A stretch of 64,000 nucleotides of DNA from Pelodera strongyloides. Lineage: Eukaryota > Nematoda > Chromadorea > Rhabditida > Rhabditidae. The DNA is taken from the NCBI GenBank assembly GCA_036852015.1, contig JAANDG010000734.1, positions 1-64,000 on the forward strand. The letters run 5' to 3'. A model generated the notes under the pieces. That model was not told where the DNA came from, did not search any database, and saw nothing but the letters and a program-made list of their open reading frames with translations. Shown piece after piece: positions 9,676 to 21,700 of the stretch; positions within the stretch are counted from its first letter, which is position 1; every line of letters starts with the position of its first letter. Position numbers and translations under genes: made by a program.

Positions 9676-9966
9676 TGTGAACCAGGCCGCTATTTAGTTG
9701 ACATGGCAAAATGTGCAGTAATTTAATAACATACTAGTTACATAAACACGCGAGAAGCAACTTCGTACAATGGAGTAGAATTGGTTTGTAACTTCGTACA
9801 AGGGAGTAGAATTGGTTTGTAACGAAGTCGGCAACGGAATTTAGAATATCTAACGCACGCATTCGGATATAAAGGTGAGTTGGAAATCAGTGTTGAGCAA
9901 AGCAAACCAAAAGAGTACTCCATTACATTTCTACGTCTCAGGGTTTTGGCATAACCGGACAGCTCT

Positions 9967-10368
9967 TTAAAGGAGGAGGCTCACGAGAAAGAAGTGCTCA
10001 AATGGTTTCCTTTTATCGAAAGATGATGGTATTAAATTCCGAAAGACATGCTTTTAATTGGAAGGAGTAAATCAATATAAGACAATGAAGTCTATAAAAA
10101 TTTTGAATCGTAGTAAATAGTTGATTTCCATAGTGGGCATTCAAATTTCTTGCCGGCTTGCAAAATGACTTGTAAATTTGCATGCCCACTATGGAAATCA
10201 ACTATTTACTACGATCCAAAATTTTTATAGACTTCGTCTTATATTGATTTACTCCTTCCAATTAAAAGCTTTTGCTTTGTAAAGCGTGTCTTTCGGAATT
10301 TAATACCATCATCTTTCGATAAAAGGAGACTATTTGAGCACTTCATTCTCGTGAGCCTCCTCCTTTAA
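9967..10368. mobile_element. Long palindromic foldback element (AAAGGAGGAGGCTCACGAG ends)
   Basis: About 400 bp are almost a perfect palindrome, bounded by TTAA (9967-9970 and 10365-10368). The arms cover nearly the whole length and differ by small indels. No ORF is supported. A duplicated word (TTCGTACAA..GGAGTAGAATTGG, twice in 9757-9820) lies to its left. Confidence 0.75.
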
Positions 10369-10445
10369 AATCTTCACAATCTAAATCTACAAAAAAGCGG
10401 TCTGGTTCACAACAAGTGCAGAGAAATAATAGAAATACTAACCTC

Positions 10446-10804
10446 TTATAGCCATTCGTCGGCGTGGTCTGGGTCACAGTTGTATATCACGAAGTAGACG
10501 CCCAGTACACTTAATTAGAAAAAGTTAAACACTTGTCACTTATCGACACATCCAGTAATAAATCACAGTTTTGTACCATTTTCACTTATTATCGTTAATT
10601 TGAAGCAACATACTCCAAAATAGACAAAGGAAAAGGAATATTAACCTGACCTGCATATATTATTAAGGACGTCGGAGGTGTCGAAGCATTCAAACGAATC
10701 GTCACAGAACAGGAGTTCGTCTAAATTAAACAACCAAATAATTGGACAAACTCGATAAACCACCAACTCAACCCACCTTCCACAGCGAAACAGCACTCCA
10801 AATT
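10446..10804 (-). CDS. Unidentified minus-strand gene, C-terminal exons
   Basis: Three exons join in phase on the minus strand: 10804-10777, 10720-10651 and 10509-10446. The middle exon encodes an acidic, Cys-containing stretch (DELLFCDDSFECFDTSDVL). The last encodes VLGVYFVIYNCDPDHADEWL and a TAA stop. Acceptors TTTAG and TTAAG and donors GTGGGT and GTCAGG fit. I do not recognise the family. Upstream exons should lie between 10804 and the GC-rich island near 12350, so the gene would be divergent from the gamma-synergin gene and might share a promoter region with it. The 28-bp first exon is the least certain. Confidence 0.45.
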
Positions 10805-11142
10805 CTAGGTGTTAGCTAACATTCCCGAAACGAGAATTTTCATATGAGCAACCTTCACGTAAAGAAAACGTAATAAACATACGGACACATTCAAAAGACA
10901 GCCTTGGTCTGGAATGTTAGCAGTTAGTAGCAACTATCAACACTCGTTCACTCGTTTCAATGCGGCTATGAAGAGTTACCAAGTTCTAAATTAAGGGAAA
11001 ACCGTGATAAAAGAATGCGATGACAAGTAGCAATGAAGTAAATTAATAAGTAATGTAAACATACCAACGAGAGAGGTAAAACAAAAGGTGCGTTCCATAC
11101 AGTATTGAAGCGATTCGACAGACTGAAATAAAACAAATTGCT

Positions 11143-11621
11143 TTAAAGGGATAGGTTCACCTCGAATTGCACCTTTTTTTAATTTATGTTGATAGTATGA
11201 CCTATGACGGTTAAAATGCGAAAATTGCAGCAAATTTCCTTTGCTCCCCGTAGTAGGATAGCTTGCTCAAAAAAAGCTAAACTACCTCGAATCTATAAAA
11301 CAATTGGAGTACCGCAGCCACGGTATGTGTGAAATAGCGCAGCCGGGCTGGAGACGCTAGAAAATACAGGGCCCTTATCATCCTCTGTCTATCACAACAA
11401 TATCTGCACCTCCAGTCCTCCGGCGCTATTTCCCACATACCATGGCTGCGGTACCCCAATTGTTTTATAGATTCGAGGTAGTCTAGCTTTTTTTGAGCAA
11501 GCTCTCCTACTACGGGGAGCAAAGGAAATTTACTGCAATTTTCGCATTTTGACTGTCATAGGTCATACTATCAACATAAATTATAAAAAAGGTGTAATTC
11601 GAGGTGAACCTATCCCTTTAA
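11143..11621. mobile_element. Palindromic foldback element, AAAGGGATAGGTTCACC family, copy 1
   Basis: The inverted arms are about 190-230 bp, with a spacer near 11350-11430, and are bounded by TTAA on both sides. Closely related copies lie at 41036-41511 and 47422-48940. No coding capacity is visible. Confidence 0.8.
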
Positions 11622-12169
11622 TATAGTACAACGAGTGTCACAGATCTACAAAGAAACCTATCTCATAAATAAGTTAAAAAAACGAACCACTTAAAACACA
11701 TCCTGGTTGGTGCAAAAGCCGGCAGCGCAGCGGGTCACACATAACTGAATGTTACATGGCAATGAAGATGGGGGTAAGAAAACTCAGAAAACAAACAAAA
11801 ATAGACTGGAACTGAAACGAAAGCAATCGGATGGAAATGAGCGCGAACGAAACGATATTTTTTTCCAGAGAAAGGCAATGTGCATGCGAAATGGACCAGC
11901 TTGATTACAGTAAAGAAACTGTTTTATAAGCGCAGGATGCAACGATTAATTAAAATGATAATAAAAAAGTTCCACAAAGTTCCTCTAAACAACTAAAAGT
12001 ACTAGTTAAACGCTTCCCACTACCTGACAGGTAAAACTAATAAGTTTTATTTAAACATACATTAAAGAAAAACATGCCACAGTTTAAATATAACAAAATA
12101 CATAATACTGGAGATGGCAGGCGAGGTCTCGCACAAGTTCAAATTCGCTGCGTACCACTTGACTGAATA

Positions 12170-12640
12170 ACAAATATATTCCCGTGCAATCCCCGGCGAC
12201 AATCTGGCGAAGATAGGGCGAAGACGCCGCGACCCGTCTTATCAGAATCGGGCAGTTTTCCGGTCGATTTTCCCTGTTCCGCCCAGTCTTCGCCAGGATC
12301 TCGCGGCGCGGCACTTCCGCGCCAGGGTTTCGCCGCGCGCAACCCAAGTTTCATCAGTGATTGGAAACGTCCGCGCTTCGCAGTCAGCCGACCCGAGTTC
12401 GAATCCAGCCACAACACTCACTCAGTGCCACCGAGGCGGGCGGCGGGGGAAAATCGAGGCGAATCCCCCATTGCCTAGCCTGAAGACCGAGGGATTTGTC
12501 CTTTCGTCTCGTCGTCAAACACTGTATAACTCCACAGAACCTCATTGGAAAGATCAAGGATTGACATTTATCTGAAGAAAAATCTCCCCTCCACGCATTC
12601 CCCCGCGGTTCGAAGAAGCACGACGCTAGAAACCTTCCGC
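12170..12640. promoter_or_regulatory. GC-rich, CpG-rich island between divergent genes
   Basis: This stretch is clearly richer in G+C and CpG than the AT-rich surroundings and sits just upstream of the gamma-synergin start at 12781. The simplest reading is a promoter or 5' UTR region serving the plus-strand gene and perhaps the minus-strand gene ending at 10446. A minus-strand frame starting near 12347 is open for 87 codons and could be a first exon, but no conserved domain supports it. Confidence 0.35.
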
Positions 12641-12780
12641 ACTTGTTCCATGTACTTGATTGATGTTGTATCTGATTGATTGTATGTGTGAATAAAGTAG
12701 TGATATTTTCGACAATTATTTTGCGTGTGTTATTTTTTCTCTCGGTGTCCATCTCGAACCACTGTTTTCTTTTCTGGAAA

Positions 12781-15700
12781 ATGTCCATCTCGAATGCGCC
12801 CTTATTGTCGTCACTCAGTCGCTCAGTTATTTCCTCGTATGGTGAGTGCGCCAAGGGTTGTAATTAATAATCATTCAGGATTGAACGTTAGCAATACTAC
12901 GGCGTGGAATGATGAATTTTGCCAATTGGGGCCTGAGCGGCCCTTCTACATCGGTCGCGGGTGTTATGGACGAAGTGATGAGGAACGGAAATGTGCCTGT
13001 TGCCGGGAGGATGGGTTAGTTAGGCGATATTAATTTGGTACAATGCTCGATCTAACTGTGAATGCCACAATAGTTTCTGAAAGATGTCTTTGCCGTGTGC
13101 AGTTTTCATGCTTTATATCAGAGTTTTATGTAGCGATGATCAGTTGCAGCTAGTTGTATTTTTCAACCATAGTTGATTTATATAGTTATATAGAAATCCA
13201 AGCATGTTTTTGTGAGTCAACTATATATTTACTGGCAGGTGATGTCTATTCATTCACGTGTAGGTTGACGATTCATGCATTGTTGAAAGGAAAGGAATAA
13301 CGGATAACACTGAGATTTTTTCTTTCAGGCACGATGGGAAGCGGTGGAGTGATTCCACCAGCCATGTTGGAGGAGTCCCGAGTTCCGAACTTCTACTTGG
13401 AAGCCATTTCTGCCTGTGGGGCAATTCATTCATCGACGCTACCAAATACAGCACTTGGTGCGTTTGTATTTTTTAATTTTATAGTCTGGTGCGCACTAAT
13501 AGTATATTCACAACATTCTATGTTCCTCTCCGACCCAAAGTGCCGACCCAACTAAAGCGAAGTCCGACTCTGGGCGGTCCTAGTTTCCGCCCCGGGTCGA
13601 AAAATTTGAAAAAGGCGTGGGAGTTGGGTCGGCAAAACCACTGTTTGGAGTCAGAGTTGGGTCGGCAAAACACTGTTTGGAGTCGGCACAACCGTAATTT
13701 GTACAGAAGCGTAGCCCATAAATTACACTACATAACGGGAGGAAATGTTTATTGCGAATAATACATACACAGTATATGACTAAACATTCAAATTTGACAG
13801 AGTTTTAGCGAATCTTCCATTGTCCAGTATTAGTATCAGGCAGCATATGATGTTGTGAACTTCCATGGAGCTGGCCACCAGTGTCTAAATGTATCAACTT
13901 AAATAGTAAATGAAAGTATAATACTTCTGCGTCATTCTGCGAAGATTACAAACTATTAGTAACATATACTTCTACGGCTGAGTCTATCTATAGTGACTGA
14001 TGAGAACCCTACTCTTACCACATCATAAACTTACTTACTTTGTCGTGTTTCCTTCCGTTTGTTTGCTTGCTTGGACGCGCACCAGTAAGTGAAGCAATGG
14101 TACCTGCGATAGCAATAAGTTAATGGAGGAAATAATAAAGGAAGTAGAAACAAATGAGAAAAAAAACCAGAAAGTGCAGGACTTCAAAAAAAATTGAAAA
14201 AATCATCGTGAAAAATGCGATGTGCATGCGGAAGGGCTGCAAGCGCGCCAGTTGGGTCGGACCTGGGTCAGACTTGGGTCAATTTGGCTGGCATGCGTTC
14301 ACTGCTGCTTCCTACTGTACTGCTACACTATTGGTACTGCTAAAGGGTCGGCACTGCAAATTTCAGTCATATTTAGCGTCGGCGGTGGGGTCGAAAGCCA
14401 CAATTTGGGCGCGCATTGGGTCGGAGATTAACAGAGTAGATACGAATACAATGCATAATGGTAGTGGAAGTATTTTTTCACAATTGTAAAAACCGTCTTT
14501 GTTAAAATTTACCTTGTATAATAATAATAATTTATTACGTACACATACAGTTCATGAGAAAAATATATGCAACTCCGGTTTGTCGAGTCAGTTGTCTTGT
14601 TGATAGGTCGCACTTATGGTTAGGCCTGCTTGCTGGGAAAAAATACATGACTGATTTTACTTCGCGGATTTCACTTTAGACTGTGATCTGCTTCTAATTT
14701 CTACATGTATTTGCATTTGCATTGACCTGTTAGACTTATATTGGTACTTTTTTTCTTATCGTTGACACATCGCATAATCGGCAAAATCGTTGATGATTGT
14801 ATCCTGTAGAATATGCCCTCCAGCTGCTAGTGGGGAGAGAGAAATCTCTCTATTATTTTTTGTATTAAATCGTGTTTAGTGTATAATCTCATGGTGACTT
14901 CTGGACTCCCGCGACCGGTCCTTTCCTACATTTGGTCTGCAGTTAATAGAAGTCTGCCCGGACAACTGACGCGCTCGGAGTTCTTTTCATGCTTGGCATT
15001 GATAGCGCTGGCTCAGGTATTTGATCCTTTTTAATCATTTTTTTCATATTGAATTACGAATTGTGTTGTGCGAAGCGATTGCAGCGAAAGAAATTCAATC
15101 TACAGAACCAAATAACTAATGACTTGGCCACATTACTGTAGACAGCATATAAGCGGTAGAAGATTCGATGATCCGGTTTGTTTCTACAAATAGTTGGTAC
15201 ATTGGTAGCCGGTTAGCCGCCTCAAACCAGGGATCCTCCGCACCAGAGTCTACAACACTCCGAGTGCGAGTGCTTGTTTGTGCTATGGACCATGACCTTA
15301 ATTAATTTGCATTTCACTGTGCGGCCGATGTGAAATAGAAATAGTTTCACAGTGCGCTTGGGTTTATGGTAGCGAATGAGGAATAGAGGAATGAACGAAT
15401 CAAATCTCACGGAAATCTCTAACGCATGTATTTCTTTTCCGTTTAGAAAGGCGAATCACTGGCAGCTTTATCGACAATGTCACAGCTTCCTATCCCATTT
15501 TTGCAGGTTGGTTTTTTTTCATATAGCTATTAGACACGGCAATTATAATGTCCGGACGCTCCGTATCATCGTACATTTGCGTTTAAACAGACGAGTTAAT
15601 CAGACTGTATGCAAATTTCAGATTGTCGCTTATAATACCAGCAAAATGCTTTGATTTGCATATGACATAATGCATACATACAGCTTCCGCCTTTATGCAA

Positions 15701-18700
15701 AAAAAATACGATAATGTGGCGTGTCCGGACATTATGATTGCCGATTCTAATTGCTGTATCTAAACAATGACATTCCCATGTGTAAACTCGTATGGAGAAT
15801 CAGGAGAATAGGAATATTGTATTAATTAAAGTATAAAAACATTGTTTATCTCGTGAGCCTGACCCTTTAAGATCGTGCTTTTTCAATTTTCATACTATTG
15901 TTGTTGCGATTCCTCATTTATTTTAGATTAAAAAAAAAAACTATTAAGCCCTCCCTAATTCGACGACTAACCGGCAGTTCCTTCCCGGACTCCCACTTCT
16001 TTCACCTTATTTTTTCGAGATTGGATTGTGGTGTCGTGTCTGGCCTACTTTACCTACTCTATCTGTGATCTGTTTGCAGTTCTTAGTTCATCTTTTTACA
16101 ACTCCTTCTCCTTATTTTTCACCTTTGTTCGAGCGCATTGCGCCTATATAAAGGGGTGGCCTGAGCTCATGTTTTTTTTCGTAGCTTCTATCACTTCTAG
16201 TTCTGAATCATGAAAACTCAGACTAATAGTTTGTTTTGCACTAACAGAATTTTGCCGCTGTAACCTCTCAGTCAACTGGGCCCGGAACTCGTGCGGTTCC
16301 TACTACACCGTTCGCAAAGGTGCCAATCACGCTTCGGCCTCCGGATGGGCTGGTGCTGAATCCAGTGCGACCATCTACACAACATGCTTCGGTTACTGGA
16401 ACGCGGGTTGCCGGCGTTACGCAATCACAGGCTAGTAGCATGAATTCTGTGAAGCAGCAGTGATGTAGTTGTTTTGTCGCTTATGTTTATTTGGCGCCGT
16501 TTTATATCTGCGAGTCTGCGTGGGTAGTATTGCTGGTTGAGGTGCGGTTGTTTTTCATGAATTTTGGGCGAACCCGTTCATACCAAGGTTTTTCCTGTTA
16601 CCGACGAAGATGGCGTGAACAAATTGGGAAGACAATGACTAGCATCTGCCCTCGTGCTTATCCTTGCAGTCCTTGGTCCTTGGTTATTTGACTTGCTGGT
16701 CATATGTGGTGTCGTTTTGATCCCTTTGCTCAACTTTGCTGACATTTGTTTATCATATCTGACTGGATATTAGTTTTTGCTCAAGTTGCAACCTTTCTTT
16801 AACATATACTATCGTCGTGCTTTTGCTACATCGCATCGTATCCCAAGTGTGGACTAGTAATAGTATACAATGCGTGTCATGCCTAGCTTCCAACAGAGTA
16901 CAGGGTACTCTAGGTTTATTTTCGTTTGGTAGGATTTACAACGTGTATACGGAGAGAGAAAAGTGGCACGCGGCAAAGCCAAAGCTCTAAAGGTACAGAC
17001 GTTTCACAAAAACATGACTTTCAGTCGCTGTGCTAGCGACGTGCCACCAGTTTTCCTGCCACTAATATCTTCCGTTCCCGTTCCTGAGGTTTATTGCCTA
17101 TCCCTTTACAGCTGCCAGCACCTCCGCTCACGTCCACAGGTTCGCCTTCGAAGTCACGATTCAGTGCCGCCGCGGCTTTTATACCAACCGGATTGCTGTA
17201 TGGAAAAAAGGATGTTCGTATTGTATATTGGGCTTCCATTTTTAACTGGTTGACTGTAGCACATGCGCTTTATACGCGCTATCCATTATAGACCTTGGTA
17301 TGCCTTGAAGATTCCTATTTTGCACAGAAGATAGTGTAGTTTTGTACTTTTCAGAAAGGACCGCTGCCACAACCACCACCACCACAACCTCAGGCTAACT
17401 TAGAACAGCAAAAAGCGGGATCATCATTCTCATCCACGGGAGGCAGTAATACTAATGGTGGCTACCAGTCATCGGATCTCCTTGCGGAAGTATTTTCATC
17501 GTCAGCACCTAGCATTGCCACCGGATCATCGTAAGTTTTTCTTATTATATCTTATGTTGTTCTTTGTCGTTGTAGCTTTGCTGTGGTTCGTGCGGTGCTC
17601 TTCAGACAGCAAATAAAATACTCCTAAGAATAAGACCGCTTAGGTCAAGGCGCTCCGGATTGTTATGAAGGTGGAAACGTGCGTGGGTTGGATTGTGGAA
17701 CTGTTTGAGTTCAAAGTTCAGTTTATTTTAGTCAGAATGTGACCTCTTCGTGTGGGTCTGCTACACAACTCAGCGATTTCTCGTCAAGTGAGACTACATC
17801 TCGACGATTGTTAGTGACTTGATTGCTTTAACTTTCCTATGGCCCATCTGAAACGTGAAACCGGTCTAAAACAGTTTCCTCGAGTATTATACTCTCCACT
17901 CTACTCTCTCTCAAACCATAACAATGTGAACCTCTAGACTTTGAATGCAAAATCCTGATTATGAATCTAGTTAGTTAGTTCGGTCAGTCATTCCCGTGGA
18001 TTTCTTAGTTTGCAACGATTAACAATAGTAGTATGAAAATGATGCGATACATAGTGAAGTGAAAGGCTATAGAATGATTGTGTAGTTGCAAAAACATAAT
18101 GTTGTACGGATTGAAAATGTATATTTTTATGTTCAGATCGTCAACAACTATTTCAAGTGAATCTGCTTGTGTGCCACCATATCAGACAAGTGTCCCGTCG
18201 ATCTCTACCACGTCTAGAGAGACAAAGAAGTCGATTGACCCGTGAGTAATTGATTTTTTGCTGTGTTTGATTGCTAACGGAACAAAGTTTGTGAGTGGTA
18301 CATAAGCAACATAACAGAAGTACGTGAGTGGTGGATAATCAACATAGAAGAAGACGAAAAGACCTTCCAGATTACATATTGCATAAGTTTGCAGAATTAA
18401 AAGCAATATGACCGTCGCGATTAGAATATTAAGCATTCCAAGTGTTACAAATATCGTAACTAGATAGAATTTCGGGAATCAACCCCGGATTTCCCGACGA
18501 GATTTGTGCACTGCTAAGCAACATTGATATCCATTCCCACTTCCCACTCTTTGAGGCAACAACTCGAATCATGGGTCCGCGCTATTTGTGGCGCTTGTGA
18601 ATTACTGGAAGAAGCAAATCGACTGTGGAAACCGGAAATCGAGAGCAGTGTGCTCAGGGAAGTGGCCGAGACGGAGAAAGGAGCAAATTATCTGGAATCA

Positions 18701-21700
18701 CTTCTGAAGGTGATCGAATTCACGAAACGATTGCTTATTTTTCTTACCTTCGTTTTATATTCATATGCGTCACCACACATAGTTATGCTAGTGTGCTAGA
18801 GTGCTAGTGCTAATATGATTTCAATTATGAGTGTTAGGTATTAGAGTATACCTAAGAATTCATATTATAGTTTGTAGTGTAATGTTTCACATATGTGTTG
18901 TAACATCTGTTCGCGATGTTTGATCATTAGCACGAATGTTTCACGTGCAACATATTGTCTGTCTAGGGTATGTGCAATTGTATTCTCTTATGACAATTAT
19001 CACGTAGGCACTACTATATAAGCAACCTCCGATATCACTCTAGGACTTTCTCTCGACTACACTACTGAGTTGTCTACCATACTTATCGCCCGTATCTACA
19101 GTATAATAAACAATTTATTATACATCGTCTACCTCTCTGTTCGCTATCTGTTGTATACAGTATCCATACTTTTGTATACACAACACTGGCGTTCAGGATT
19201 CTTCTGTTCTCTATTTTTCTCTTTCCCAACTGTTGATTGTACAGAGGTGCTTTAGGCACACGGGTACTTCAATAGTCGTCGTTCGTTCGCGTGTGAAGTT
19301 GGAATCGATTAGTGTTTTGATCTTCTACCCCCGGTGAGCAGGCTACGCCGCAAAAACCGGTAGATCAAAACACTCCTTGCTGGTGTTCGGATAGAGGTGC
19401 TTTAGGCACACAGGTCCAACAATAGTTTTTACCTTTGGGTATCTGTATCCACTGGTGCGGTTTTCCTAGTGAAACCAAGCCGGGTTACAGTATATTCAAA
19501 CGGTATCGTACGAACCTACGGTATCACCGAAGGTATCGTCGACGCGCTGATCGAGGTCAACAACATGGACGACGACGATAAGGTTAGTCTCAAGCTGATC
19601 CTGGATTCGCTGAAAGAGATTAAGAGGAGTCAGAAAGAACTTCAAGATGGACAGAAGGAGCTCGCAGAGTCTCACTCAAGTACCATACAACGTCTTCAAC
19701 TCTTGGAAGATGGTACCCGTCGTCCATCTCAGACGGAAAATGATGATGTTGTTCGCCGAGAAGTTGTTCCACTAACATCAGAGGCGCGAGGCATGCTTGA
19801 TATGCTACACAAGAATGTGCCTATGTTCGATTATGATGATGAGGAAGGAGCATGTTTTGCTCAGTATTACAAGCGTCAGCAGAAGCTGCTGGAGGTTCAC
19901 CACGCCGCTGCCGTACCTGATGATGTAAGAATCGGATTTCTACTGTCTCGTTTACCACCCCAGCAGGAGAAGGAGTTCAAGCTGCGCTGTATGCCGCAGG
20001 AACCGGAAGAAATGAGTCTGGCGGAAGTGGTTGAGAAGTTGAAAATTGTATTCGTTTCTAAAATATCGCTGTTCCGGAAACGTCTGGCATGTCTGCATTT
20101 GGACGAGGAACCGATTACCGACTACGCGAAGCACATCGCGCTCGTCAACGGAAGCTGTCAGGACTTCAAATTCGGTGATTTGAATGAAAATCAATTCCGT
20201 GTATTGATGTATCTCAACAGTCTGCGTACTTCGGCACACGCGGAGATGCGTGCATGGCTGATCACGGCTCTTGATAAGTCACCCGAGATGACCCCTCGAC
20301 GATGTCGCTGTCGCCGTCAACAAGTACCGCGAGCACAAGGCTAACCTCAACGCTGACCTCACTATCAACAAGGTCCACAACATCAACAAACCCCATCGGA
20401 AGCAACAGAGAGACGTCAGGAAGTTCCCACAAGAGAAATGCAAGTACTGTGGAGGGGACGGTGGACACCGGTCCTGCCCCGCCAAGGAAGTGAATTGTCG
20501 GAATTGTGGAAGAAAAGGGCACTACGCTGTTGTTTGTCAGCAGAAAAACAAACAGAGAAATCGCAACGTCCATGAAGTGTCTTCGCGATCTGTCGGCCGC
20601 AGATTCGTCAACATTCAGGTGAATGGAAAGAAGGCGCGACTTCAGTTGGACACAGGTTCGGATTTGACGCTAATATCCGAGACCACATGGAAGGAGCTGG
20701 GTCGACCAAACTTGAAACCCCCGAGTATTGTCGCGACCGCAGCAAATGGAGAGCAGCTTGAACTATTCGGATCGTTCGAGTGCAACGCCTCTTACCAGGA
20801 TGAGCACATTACTGGGATAGTGCACGTCACCGCTAGGATGAATCTCCTAGGCCTGGACTGGTTGGAGCGGTTCCCTTCATTCAGATCTATGATGGATGCT
20901 GTTTGTCATCGGGTCTCCGGGAAGCCTTCTATCACTACATCGAAGAAGAGTGAATCTGCTGAGACGTACACTGAAGCGCTCAAGACGCAATTCACTGATG
21001 TTTTCTCTACCGAGCTTGGTTTATGTTCAAAAACCAAGGCGTGCCTCCAGCTCAAGGAAGGGGCAAAAGCTGTTTTTCGCCCGAAACGAATGGTACCGAT
21101 CCATTACAAGGAAAGCGTGGAAACTGAGCTGGACCGGCTAGAGCAACTTGGAGTCATCGAGCGTGTCACATATTCTCCGTGGGCCGCTCCGATTCTGTGT
21201 ATAAAGAAACCGAATGGAAGTGTGAGAGTCTGCGCTGACTTCAGTACTGGTCTGAATGACGCCCTGGAAGACTTCACTCACCCGATTCCGACCGCAGAAG
21301 ACATTATGACAACTCTCAACGGTGGTACTGTCTTCAGTACGCTTGACTTTAAGGATGCCTACCTACAAGTTGAGTTAGAGGACGACTCCAAGAATTTGCT
21401 CGTTATCAACACCCATCGAGGTCTGTACCGCTACAACAGACTCTGCTTCGGAGTGAAGACTGCTCCTGGGATCTTCCAACAGATCATGGACGCGATGTTG
21501 TCTGGACTCGAAGGTTGTTGTGCGTATCTCGATGACGTGATCGTTTCTGGACAGACGCTTCAGGAACACAATCGGAACCTACAAGCCTGTATGAAGAGGA
21601 TCTCGGAATATGGATTCCACGTCAATTTCGAGAAGTGCACCTTCGCTGCGAGAGAGATTCGGTACCTGGGGATGATCATCTCTGCAGAAGGTCGCAAGAC

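Noticed and set aside
12395..12420. tRNA B-box-like GAGTTCGAATCC
   Set aside because: The T-arm stem does not pair beyond one base pair and no A box is placed correctly upstream, so no tRNA gene is called.
12384..12854. 156-codon minus-strand ORF
   Set aside because: It is antisense to the first gamma-synergin exon and GC-rich leader, with no domain.
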